Shown here in pieces: positions 1 through 9,548 of a DNA stretch of 64,000 bases. Numbering within the stretch: the first letter of the stretch is position 1; every line of letters begins with the position of its first letter. Where the stretch lies: NCBI GenBank assembly GCA_039105265.1, contig JAPFFF010000009.1:5208001-5272000 (forward strand), in the 5' to 3' direction. Made by a program: the position numbers and the translations under genes. The stretch comes from Tritrichomonas musculus (taxonomy: Eukaryota > Parabasalia > Tritrichomonadida > Tritrichomonadidae). The notes under the pieces were generated by a model, which saw only the letters and a list, made by a program, of their open reading frames with translations, made no database searches and was not told the DNA's origin.

Positions 1-1
1 T

Positions 2-217
2 GAAGTCTCTGCAAAATCTAACTATCATTTTGAAATGCCATTCTTATCTCTTGCCAGATCATTATCAAACGACCCTAACCTTCAATTTACAACTGCTCCA
101 GTTTTAATGCCACCTGAGGTTCAACTTGATCCTCAACTTGTTCAACAATATGAACAAGAACTCCAAGCTGCTGATGCCATTCCTCTTCCTGAAGATGATA
201 ATGACTTTCTAGAATAA
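2..217 (+). CDS. ran: Ran GTPase, C-terminal part (gene cut by window start)
   Basis: This is the last 71 codons of a small GTPase of the Ran type, which drives nucleocytoplasmic transport. The frame enters at base 2 and reads EVSAKSNYHFEMPFLSLAR. That matches the G5 guanine-binding motif (SAK) and the following helix of Ran. It is followed by the typical Ran tail: DPNLQF, then a PPEVQLDPQLVQQYE segment, then an acidic end (PEDDNDFLE) equivalent to the DEDDDL tail that regulates the nucleotide state and binds RanBP1-type proteins. The ATG at 35 is internal, not a start. No intron is visible in the piece seen. The identification rests on motif order and tail and is strong; the upstream three quarters lie outside the window. 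Confidence 0.93.
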   Translation, partial: EVSAKSNYHFEMPFLSLARSLSNDPNLQFTTAPVLMPPEVQLDPQLVQQYEQELQAADAIPLPEDDNDFLE

Positions 218-583
218 ATTTTGAAATAAGAGTTTTATTAATTTTTTAAATAATTTATCATTATTTTAAATCCTTAGTTAGTATAATTATGAATTTTCCA
301 TATCAATATCATCAAGAGCAATCCAGTTCATAAAAAAGCAAAAAGCCCATCCTATTGAGGTCAAATAATAATATAATAATGTTTTTTTCGGTAGCATTAT
401 AAAATATGATAAAAATAGAGTAAACTTTGTTAATGTTTATATAGGTTTATATATAAGTAATTAAATAATTTATATTTGCTATGATACAATTAAAATTTCC
501 AAGGTAACTATATCAATTTCATCATAATTAAAAATTAATTATACAATCATGATAACTGATTTTTTAAATAGTTCTTTAAATTC
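218..583. other. AT-rich intergenic spacer between convergent genes
   Basis: This separates the Ran stop from the stop of the kinase-like gene on the other strand, so it carries two 3' ends. It is almost entirely A and T with no convincing ORF, RNA gene or terminal repeat. Confidence 0.6.
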
Positions 584-3274
584 CTATAACTCTTGTTGTG
601 CATCTTCTTCTTCCTCCTCCTCTTCTTCCTCCTTCTCTTCATTTTCTTCATTGAGCTCATCATTTTCACTTTGCAAGTCAGTATAATTATCAATATTTAT
701 ATTTCCAATTTTTGGAAAGAGCTCACTTAGTTGGTCAAAAATATCTTCTTTCTTTGGGAAAAACATTCTAATTTTTTTGCTTTTCTTGTGATTTTCAATT
801 GAATGAATAATATCATTTGAAATTGCAAATTGTTCTAAAAAATCTATTGAACAAAGATCTGTCGGATTAACTCTATTAAAATTATCATTATCGTTATTAT
901 CATTATCATTTATATTTTGTTGATTATTTTTGATCGTAATTAATAATGTATGTGGAATTAATGGAGACCAATGCTTAATAATAGTAACAAGAGCTTTATT
1001 TGCACTATCAATTGTTAATTCTGTAAAATCCAACTTGCTTGGTTTAAGTTTTTGGCATTTCTTTTCAAACTCGCGCCTTTTTTCAATCAATCTATGTTTC
1101 AATTCAACAAATTTATCCAAAACAGGTGATAATTCACAAGCAAGAAAGTCAGGGAAATTTATACTGATTTGTGGATCTGGTAATTCATCATCTTTCATTT
1201 TAATTAGACGAATAAAACTAAATGGATTTTTAAAATCACATACTTTATCAGGAGCATCCTCAAAATTAAATTCACATCTGGTGAAATACGAAAAAATCTT
1301 TTCAAAAGGTTGATCTATTCCAAAACTATCTTCATCTTTTTCAATGATTTCATTTTCATCTCTTCCTTTTCTGAGAATATCATCAATAATATCATGAATT
1401 TTATCCTTTTGATATAAATCTGCAACTAAAACAAGTCTTTTCAGATCCATACTCTGATTTTGAATGATATAATCGCAATTATCAATGATTGTCCTCAAAT
1501 ATAATTTAACATTCACACATATTGGATTCGAACAAAGATAATCTTTTATTTCACTAAATGAAGGTTGTTCGTGAGGTGTTAAGCATTTTTCGATCAATTC
1601 TGATATTTTTTGTAATTTAATATAGTCATATGTAAAGCTTGGATCAAGATCGTGGAATTTATGGTAAAGGCCATTAATTCTGGGTTGATCGAAATCAGTA
1701 TCAACATTTTTATCGTTATCTGATAACTTACTCAATATTTCAAACATAAGAACACCAAAAGCATAAACATCACAATTGATATTAGCTTCATCATGATCAG
1801 GATGATATATTTTGGACAATGCTGTTTGTTTTACTGGGAATGGGAAGATGCTAAGTTGAAATACAGGTTTATCACTGATATCTGTTAAAAGAGAAACCAA
1901 AACACTTTCACTTGAAAAATTTGATGGAAGAAGTGTTTTTTCTCCTTCTCCTTCAAGTTGAATCATGTATTCGGATAAATAAATTAGCCAAGTTTGAACG
2001 TCAAATGAAGAAATAATTATATCGTTATGTGATTTTAGAGTGTCAAAAAATTGTTTGATACTGAAAAATGGTATGTTGTTATAGTAAAAGTTTTTAATTG
2101 TTTTGCTCTTTAATAATTTAGATTCTAGTTCCAAAAACTGGTCTGGCTCTAATTCTTCATATAAATTTCCTTCTTCTTCAAAATCATCTTTAAAGCGTGG
2201 CTGTGCAAAGGTTGTAAAAATAAATTGGCCTTGAGATTGAATATTTTCTGGAACAAAAGCGATATGAAAATCAAATCCTGGGACTTTAATAGGAAATGGT
2301 GAATGAGTGTATATTTCAGATTCAAAGAATAAATCCAAGTTTTTATACTTGCCTTCTATATATTGTAAAGTATTTGCAACATCTAGAAAAGAAATTTGCT
2401 TTTGGATTAAAGATGGAATTTGATAGTTTTTGTCTAAACTGGATTGCATAATTGGAACTGGAAGATCATTGTAAACATAATTAACTTGACAGTTATTTGA
2501 ACTCAAAAATTTTTGGAGATTTTCATAAATATTCGATATTCCTGGCCTTTCTTCTTTATTCGGGTTGAGGCATTGATCAATGATTTGATTGGTAAATTCC
2601 TTCCAGAAAGGATCTTCATTATTCTTTTTAGGATAATCATTTCCAACTGGATCACTTAGTATTCTTTTTGTTTCACTTTTGAACCGATATTCTGTTAAAC
2701 TTGGAAAGTTTTCTTGAATAATTCCATTCATAAGAATTCCAAGCGCGTAAACATCGTATTGTTGTCGAATTTGTAAATTTTCATTGCCTTTATTTACATC
2801 ATTATAATATTCTGGTGGCAAGTATAATTCTGAAATATCGGAAATAGTTGAGTTGTTAGAATTGAGATATGGTGGGTTCAGTAGGAAAGTATATTGAGCA
2901 TTTTTTTGGTCGTCAATGGTGATGCATTTACTTGATAAATTCCCAAAATATTTATCTTTCTTATGTAGTTCATGAAGACCTTGTGTTAATTGAAGTACCC
3001 ATCTCAATTTTAGTTCATTTTTATCTATTACGCTTAATGCTTTCTGCTCTGTCCAAAAATTATCAAGTGTTCCATATGTTGGAAATGGAAATTGAAACTG
3101 ATTTTTGTTATTGTTATTTAAGCAATGAACCAATGAATATTTAACAAAAAATTTTGAATCTTGATCACAAAATAGTTCTTTTTCATGATTAATATCAATT
3201 TGATTTGTTTGCTGAGAATTATATATTGCATATGAGGGTTTCTCATAATGAAAATCTAAATTTAATTCTTGCAT
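584..3274 (-). CDS. Tandem protein-kinase-like protein (two probable pseudokinase units)
   Basis: A protein of 896 residues with two kinase-like C-lobes. Unit 1 (about residues 60-270) keeps the activation-segment end (YLPPEYYND, matching APE), the helix-F signature (YDVYALGILM) and the terminal arginine pattern (CLNPNKEERP). The catalytic HRD position reads KYFGNL and no DFG is visible. Unit 2 (about 430-610) again keeps CDVYAFGVLMFEIL and a C-terminal helix (CLTPHEQPSFSEI), but the catalytic loop is replaced by a Leu-Pro-Ser-Asn segment. No VAIK-type lysine is apparent in either. The remaining 280 residues are unassigned and end in a long Glu/Asp run (about residues 860-890). The start is the ATG at 3274; an upstream in-frame TTG at 3283 is not used here. 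Trichomonads have very large kinomes with many pseudokinases, so a scaffold or regulatory role is inferred rather than catalysis. Confidence 0.75.
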   Translation of the reverse strand: MQELNLDFHYEKPSYAIYNSQQTNQIDINHEKELFCDQDSKFFVKYSLVHCLNNNNKNQFQFPFPTYGTLDNFWTEQKALSVIDKNELKLRWVLQLTQGLHELHKKDKYFGNLSSKCITIDDQKNAQYTFLLNPPYLNSNNSTISDISELYLPPEYYNDVNKGNENLQIRQQYDVYALGILMNGIIQENFPSLTEYRFKSETKRILSDPVGNDYPKKNNEDPFWKEFTNQIIDQCLNPNKEERPGISNIYENLQKFLSSNNCQVNYVYNDLPVPIMQSSLDKNYQIPSLIQKQISFLDVANTLQYIEGKYKNLDLFFESEIYTHSPFPIKVPGFDFHIAFVPENIQSQGQFIFTTFAQPRFKDDFEEEGNLYEELEPDQFLELESKLLKSKTIKNFYYNNIPFFSIKQFFDTLKSHNDIIISSFDVQTWLIYLSEYMIQLEGEGEKTLLPSNFSSESVLVSLLTDISDKPVFQLSIFPFPVKQTALSKIYHPDHDEANINCDVYAFGVLMFEILSKLSDNDKNVDTDFDQPRINGLYHKFHDLDPSFTYDYIKLQKISELIEKCLTPHEQPSFSEIKDYLCSNPICVNVKLYLRTIIDNCDYIIQNQSMDLKRLVLVADLYQKDKIHDIIDDILRKGRDENEIIEKDEDSFGIDQPFEKIFSYFTRCEFNFEDAPDKVCDFKNPFSFIRLIKMKDDELPDPQISINFPDFLACELSPVLDKFVELKHRLIEKRREFEKKCQKLKPSKLDFTELTIDSANKALVTIIKHWSPLIPHTLLITIKNNQQNINDNDNNDNDNFNRVNPTDLCSIDFLEQFAISNDIIHSIENHKKSKKIRMFFPKKEDIFDQLSELFPKIGNINIDNYTDLQSENDELNEENEEKEEEEEEEEEDAQQEL

Positions 3275-3944
3275 TTGATTCAACCAGATTCCTTTATAAT
3301 TTATATAATAAATAAGACATTGAATATTATTATATTAAATATCTAATGAATTTTTTTGTAAACTTGGAAAATATAGGAATTTATTAGTATAATCTAATCA
3401 ATTTTAACTAAAATTAAAATAAATATTATTATAAGTAATTTTTGAAAAAAGATATTTAATAAAAAAGTATAAAGGTTCTTTAAAATTTTGGAAATTTTCT
3501 ATAAAATTTTCATTTTATTTGACCTTATATATTGTATATATATTATCGTTGCCCCTCTCAATTTTGCAAAAAATGTTTGCGTTTTCTCATAGTATTTAAA
3601 TTTTTTATACCATTCAATGATTCATTAATAATACATTAAAAATTAATTAGAAACTATCTATCAAAAATCAAATGATAATTTTTTATGAGCAATTTAAATT
3701 TTTAGCTTTTAAAAAGATGAATTTTATATAACATGTCAAAATTTTGAAAATCTTTTTATTTCACATGTCAGACTTTTTGAATTTGAAAAGATTTTCCTCC
3801 AAACTAAACATTATCTTTGAAGTTATGTTCAGGCAAAAAAATATAATTTTATAGAGTATGATTAGAAAAAAAATAGATATAGCAAAATAAAGAAGAAAAA
3901 ACTATTATATTTTGAAATATTGACAATATTTCAAAATATAATAT
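3275..3944. other. AT-rich spacer, no gene seen
   Basis: About 670 bases upstream of the kinase-like gene. It must contain that gene's promoter, but no clear initiator motif stands out. No ORF, tandem repeat or terminal inverted repeat was found. Its right edge is the first TTAA-bounded unit. Confidence 0.5.
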
Positions 3945-4108
3945 TTAAGGGTATCCCTTTCGGCCGTATGCCGTAATTGAAGATTTTTTTATGTAAAGTA
4001 TTCAAAAAGTTGCACTTTTGCCGTGTGCCGTAGAAATTTTGTAAAATAAACTATTCAATGAACGACCAAATAGCCGTATTTTACAAAACCGCCGAAGGGC
4101 TAATTTAA
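3945..4108. mobile_element. Small TTAA-bounded miniature element (164 bp)
   Basis: The unit begins TTAAGGGTATCCCTTTCGGC and ends GCCGAAGGGCTAATTTAA, so both ends carry TTAA followed by an imperfect inverted CCCTT(T)CGGC. The inside is much richer in G+C than its surroundings and has five GCCGT-type pentamers in two orientations (CGGCCGTATGCCGT, TTGCCGTGTGCCGT, TAGCCGT). It has no coding capacity. TTAA target sites are used by Kolobok and piggyBac transposons, and a Kolobok-like transposase lies in this window at 17570-18859. A non-autonomous relative is therefore plausible but not proven. Confidence 0.45.
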
Positions 4109-4546
4109 GGGTATAGTTTAAATTATTTTTTGAAGTAATTCAGAAGATTTTATATTTTTATATTTAATTCAATATTGAATTAAAAAAATATTCATTCTCA
4201 ATTTACTATTTTTTATGAGATATGCCTAAACATGAATATCATGAGTTGCTTTAAACATTTAGCAATTTTAAAATAGCCAAAGATATGATAAATATTAATA
4301 TAAATCAAAATTTTAAAATCTTAAAATAGTATAGTATATTATTTTAAATAATATAATGGAAGTAAAAATAAAAAAAGAATATCATTATGTAACAAACTAA
4401 TGCCACTATTTTTTTACGTTAATGATTCACTACCCAAATAAATTTAAATTCAATGTATAATCAAGATTAAATTTTCAATTATAAGAGTAGATCTTCATGG
4501 ATTTTAATTCTAAATAATATAAATCTGACATTTACTTAGTATCTAA

Positions 4547-6009
4547 CTAAAATAGAAATAATTAGTCAAGATATTTATCTTAAAATATAAAAAATAAGAA
4601 AATTTCTGAGAATATCAAGATCTATATCAGAAAATAAATGATATAGTCGATTGCTATTTGAAAACAAGAGCAAATGAAATAAAATGAAATTTGAAAAAAA
4701 TAAAAAAGTTGTTTTCAATGAGTGTTTTTTATTTATTCAGGTACTTTTTGTATGAATATTTTGCTTTTTGTTTGATATTGGTAGTTTTTCAAAGATTTTA
4801 ACGTAATTTTAAGACGTTAATTTTTATGAAAATTTGGTGTTCAAAACGTTTAATACACAATTTTAAAGAACTTGGTGAGCTTTATGCGGGATAAACGAAT
4901 ACATATTACGCAATTTTGAGTAAAAAAAAGAATAACGATTAGAAATATGAAATTGACCTACAAAAAAAGGCCAAATAAAAAGATCTGACAAAATATTTTT
5001 CCTCTATTTATTTTTTAATTTTTAATATAAAGTTAAGATGTACGTAAAAAATTGTCTGACCAGTTTTTTTTATTTGTTCCAAAAAAATTTCTATACCTAA
5101 TTATGATTCAAAACTCAATAACAGCAAAAGGAAAAAATAAATCCTCCGGCTAAATCTAATATTTTTTGATTTAATTTTCTTATACCAAAAATCAAATGAC
5201 AATAATTTATATTCATGGCTAGGGAGAAAATAGTTTTTTTCATTTTATATTCTATTCAATTCTTTTCAAATTCAATAATCCAAAATATAAAATGCATTGA
5301 ATTTTCGTATTTTTTTTAAAAAAGCTTGAAAATGAGGTGAATCTAAGCATTTTAGAAGATTTTATGATTGATTTCAAATATATATATAAAAATATTAGAT
5401 TTAGCCGGAGGATTTATTTTTTCCTTTTGCTGTTATTGAGTTTTGAATCATAATTAGGTATAGAAATTTTTTTGGAACAAATAAAAAAAACTGGTCAGAC
5501 AATTTTTTACGTACATCTTAACTTTATATTAAAAATTAAAAAATAAATAGAGGAAAAATATTTTGTCAGATCTTTTTATTTGGCCTTTTTTTGTAGGTCA
5601 ATTTCATATTTCTAATCGTTATTCTTTTTTTTTACTCAAAATTGCGTAATATGTATTCGTTTATCCCGCATAAAGCTCACCAAGTTCTTTAAAATTGTGT
5701 ATTAAACGTTTTGAACACCAAATTTTCATAAAAATTAACGTCTTAAAATTACGTTAAAATCTTTGAAAAACTACCAATATCAAACAAAAAGCAAAATATT
5801 CATACAAAAAGTACCTGAATAAATAAAAAACACTCATTGAAAACAACTTTTTTATTTTTTTCAAATTTCATTTTATTTCATTTGCTCTTGTTTTCAAATA
5901 GCAATCGACTATATCATTTATTTTCTGATATAGATCTTGATATTCTCAGAAATTTTCTCATTTTTTGATATTTTAAGAAAAATATCTCAACTAATATTTA
6001 TATTTTAGC
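4547..6009. repeat. Long near-perfect palindrome (two arms of about 600-620 bp, 221-bp spacer)
   Basis: The left arm (about 4547-5166) and right arm (5388 to about 6009) are inverted copies of each other. For example AGATGTACGTAAAAAATTGT at 5036 reappears inverted near 5500, and TAAATCCTCCGGCTAAATCT at 5138 reappears inverted near 5400. From about 4595 inward, over some 570 bases, I saw very few differences; one is an A-run of 8 against 9 near 4922. The outer 40-50 bases are more diverged. The spacer (5167-5387) is unrelated AT-rich sequence. No ORF spans either arm. It could be a foldback-type element or an inverted duplication. A transcript would fold into a hairpin of about 600 bp. Confidence 0.85.
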
Positions 6010-6458
6010 AAATATTAAAATATTTACTGATATTTCCAATTATATATTCACATCCAGCAAATTATTTTAAACAATTATTGGTAAATTGTTAAATATTTGA
6101 TTATGTTAAAAATCTATCTAAAAGTTTGCAATTATGTATGATATATTGTGAAATTATTAAATCTACTAACTTTTAGTTGTTATATCAAGATCTCTAAATC
6201 AAGTTATTTAAGAAAATACTCTATTTTCGAAATTCTCTCAAATTCTACAATTATAGATATCAAAATATCAAAGGATATAAAAACAAAAAAATATAATATA
6301 TGATATTATAAATAGAAATCTTATATTATGCTCGATATATTAAATATTCATATTTTATACATATATTCAAATTTGACTGTATAAAATCATATAAAATAAA
6401 ATCTCAGAAAATTGAGAATCCTTCAAAAAAGAATTCAAAAAAAAACTTAAAGAACCAG

Positions 6459-7903
6459 ATATGTGTGGGTACTAGATCCTGTTCCATAAAAATCTAAAAT
6501 ATTATGATATATTTTTTATTACTATATGCTAAGAAATAAATATAAATATTATGAGGAAATAATGAACATTAGGTTAGATAGTATCATTTTATGTTTTTGA
6601 ATTTAAAATAATCGTTAAATATTTTAATTGTAAAGTCTTATAGAAATAATTGTGGGGCTTGAAAGATGTTAGCTTTCCTAAAAATATAAGCAAATATCTA
6701 TGTAAATAATGTAATTTTAAAATAAACTCATCAAATAAGTCTACTTGAATGATTTTACAGGCTAAAGTATCATTTTCTCCATTTTTACTTTTTTCCAAAA
6801 AATATCTTTTTCTTGATAAATAGCATCTTCAATATCTATTTTATTTTTTAACATTGCGTTTATTTCAGGATAAAAATAAAGAATATTATTATTATTCATA
6901 AACTTAGGATCAAAGAAAATTTATATAATTTGAAGATCAAGAATCACAATTTTATTCATTGAATAAAAATAAATGGCTTATTCTTCTTAAATATGTGAAA
7001 TCTTTAGATATTTGACCAAAATTGAATCAAATTTTGATAGCTTTCTTCCATATCATTCTGATTTTCAATGAAACATATAAGAGAAGGTTCAATTAGCTGG
7101 TGACATTATATATATTATAAGTCTGTAAGCTTTGTCTCCATTTATTTTTTTTTTATAGTATAGTAAATAGATTGGAAAACAATGACAAACTTGAATGAGC
7201 TTTAATAAAAAATTGGCTGGATGAAAAGACATTCCAACATTAAATAAATATTTAAGTTATTTTTAAAATATTTAATATTTATTTGTTTACTATAAAAAAG
7301 GAAAAAAATAATAAGATATAATCGATTATAAAAGCATCTTTTTTTCATTTTTCTTCAGAAATATTGAATTATTTATAATCATAATACTTAAATGAGCTCT
7401 AATAAAAAAATGGCTGGATGAAAAGACATTCCAACATTATATAAATATTTATGTTGTTTTTAAAATATTTAATATTTATTTGTTTACTATAAAAAAGGAA
7501 AAAAATAATAAGATATAATCGATTATATGACTATCGTTTTTTCCATCTTCTTCAGAAATATTGAATTATTAAAAAACAAAATACTTAAATGATCTTTAAT
7601 ATAAAAATTACCGGATAAAAAGACATTCCAACATTAAATAAATATTTAAGTTATTTTTAAAATATTTAATATTTATTTGTTTATTATAAAAAATGGGAAA
7701 AATAATAAGATAAGTAAATAGTATTACCTTTTCTCAATTTTTTCAAATTCAATGAAAATAATTAAAAAGAGAAATAGACTAAAATTTTAATTACTTATCA
7801 TTTTATATTGTATTATATGACCATTTAAATAGAAAATAACTAATTTTCTAAAAAAAATTTTTTATCCATAAATAACGTGTTTTGATCGTCTACCCACACA
7901 TAT
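6459..7903. mobile_element. Non-autonomous DNA transposon with 8-bp target duplication
   Basis: The terminal inverted repeats are ATATGTGTGGGTA at 6459 and TACCCACACATAT ending at 7903, with a further matching GATC three bases inward. The element is flanked on both sides by the direct repeat AGAACCAG (6451-6458 and 7904-7911), an exact 8-bp target-site duplication. It has no transposase; the short frame at 6589-6798 (minus) is not convincing. Three 197-bp tandem units lie inside. An 8-bp duplication is typical of hAT and P elements and occurs in Merlin; the ends do not settle the family. It lies inside the 4105-9552 unit. Confidence 0.75.
7196..7710. repeat. Tandem repeat, about 2.6 copies of 197 bp
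   Basis: Each unit starts with a TGAGCTTTAATAAAAAATTG-like segment followed by GACATTCCAACATTA. The unit starts are 7196, 7393 and 7590, an exact 197-base period. The first two units are the more alike; the third is the most changed and breaks off near 7710. The array is internal to the 6459-7903 transposon, so it is probably a property of that element. Confidence 0.8.
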
Positions 7904-8029
7904 AGAACCAGAGAAATGATTTCTCGCATTTTTTGAAATTTTATTAGATAAATCGCAATAACATTTAAAATTATTAGTTTTGTACGGAGGAAATTTTTTT
8001 TTGTTGAGTCTTTTTCAATATCTCAAATA

Positions 8030-9394
8030 CCCAGGTTAACCTTAGAATTGATATTTTGTAAAATATTGAATTTTTTGGAAATAACGAATAAATTAAAAAT
8101 ATAACGATTTTAGATAATTTTTTCAATGAAATTAACGAGAAAATTTGAATGGGAAAAACGTATAAAAATTATTTTTGCATTTTTCTTCAAATAAAAAATA
8201 GTAAGATATGATTTTTATTATTTTAATTAAATAAGTATTTAATAAAGATAATAATATATAAAAATGGTGTAAAAATAAATAGTGAAAAACTGCAATATTT
8301 TTAATATTATACTATTGTAAAAGTATTTGAGTTTTCTAACCTAGCCCAAATTTATGTCGGTAACGAGTACTTTAAAATATCTGAAATTAATTTTTGGATG
8401 CTTCTTCATCATATAATAATAAGAAATATTTAGAGATACATTGAAATTTTCGAGTTAAATTCAGCACAATAAGCAAAGGTTATTGATCCTCAATTAAATA
8501 ATTAATGTTAAATCTTACAATATTGAACTAAATTTAAAATGTAGTAATAATAATCTTAAATTTTAGGGAAATTTGAAAGCTATTGAAGATTTTTTCACGG
8601 CACAAGTTAGTCACTATTGAATGTACTTTTCATTAAGGCAATAATTAAATTTTGGAATTTTGGCGCAATTTGTGTAATGAAAAATTGAATTGAGATTTCA
8701 TAAAGACCATCATAAAAACATTTTTTATTCATCCAATAAAAATTTACTTGTAAAATGAAATCGTTTTTAACCTAAACAAAAAGCGAAAATAAGTATTTAG
8801 AATATTCATATTAAAATTTCTGTAATGTAGCAAAAATAGGTTTTAAAAAAGCACTATCGGGCTCAAAATTAATTTTTATGTAAAAATAAATAAATTAAAG
8901 AGCTTGTATTAAGTAAAAAAAGTCAAGTAATTCCAAAAAATTAAAACGTTTGAGAGTTTGAGCTTTTATCGAATACACATCAATAGATATACCTATTATT
9001 ATAGCATAATTTTGTATAAAGAGTTTAATTTTGGGTTTTGCTGAAAAAAAAATTTTGAACATAAATGAGTTGAATTTGGAGTTGAATTGTCAAGAGCGCA
9101 TGTCAAATATATAGTTTGATTGATTAAAATCGTTGTTTTAATTGCTCCATCATCATAAATTACGAGAAGTTGCTTTTTTCCTTTTAAATAATGAAAAATG
9201 TGCCGTTAAAGTGGTGATATGATCAATTGAAATATTCTAGTATTCCAAACTTTTTCAAAAAGGTTAACAAATTAAATGTTAACCAAGTTTTTACAAAAAT
9301 CTTTCTTAATAAAATAAAAGAAAAAAATGTTAACTAAAAAATCTAAAAATATTTTGAATATTTTACAAAATATCAATTCTAAGGTTAACCTGGG
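8030..9394. mobile_element. TA-flanked element with perfect 38-bp terminal inverted repeats (Tc1/mariner-like, non-autonomous)
   Basis: The left end 8030-8067 starts CCCAGGTTAACCTTAGAATT. The right end 9357-9394 is its exact reverse complement over 38 bases. A TA dinucleotide lies directly outside each end (8028-8029 and 9395-9396), as expected for Tc1/mariner target duplication. No transposase frame is visible in the 1,365 bp. Identical 38-bp ends suggest recent activity in trans. The flanks on both sides carry an imperfect inverted TGTnCGGAGGA (7981 and about 9439), so it may have landed inside an older repeat. Confidence 0.75.
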
Positions 9395-9548
9395 TAATTA
9401 TTAGAAAATAATTAATTTAGAATAAAATAAAAAAAATCCTCCGGACATTTCTTTGTGTACATTCTAATTTTATAAAAAGAATTTAAAAAAAAGCAACAGA
9501 GAAAATTTTTTTCTCATATCGAATAAGCCCGCTTTTTCAACTATACCC

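Noticed and set aside
4547-6009. Long-terminal-repeat interpretation of the duplicated 600-bp arms
   Set aside because: The arms are inverted, not direct, and no retroelement gene lies between or around them.
6136-6176. Intron-like string GTATG...CTACTAACTTTTAG
   Set aside because: It matches the intron signals well, but there is no open frame on either side; it lies just past the palindrome in mobile-element DNA, so chance is likely.
8323-8344. Intron-like string GTATTT...TTTTCTAACCTAG
   Set aside because: Inside a gene-less TA-flanked element, with no flanking coding sequence, and only 22 bases long.
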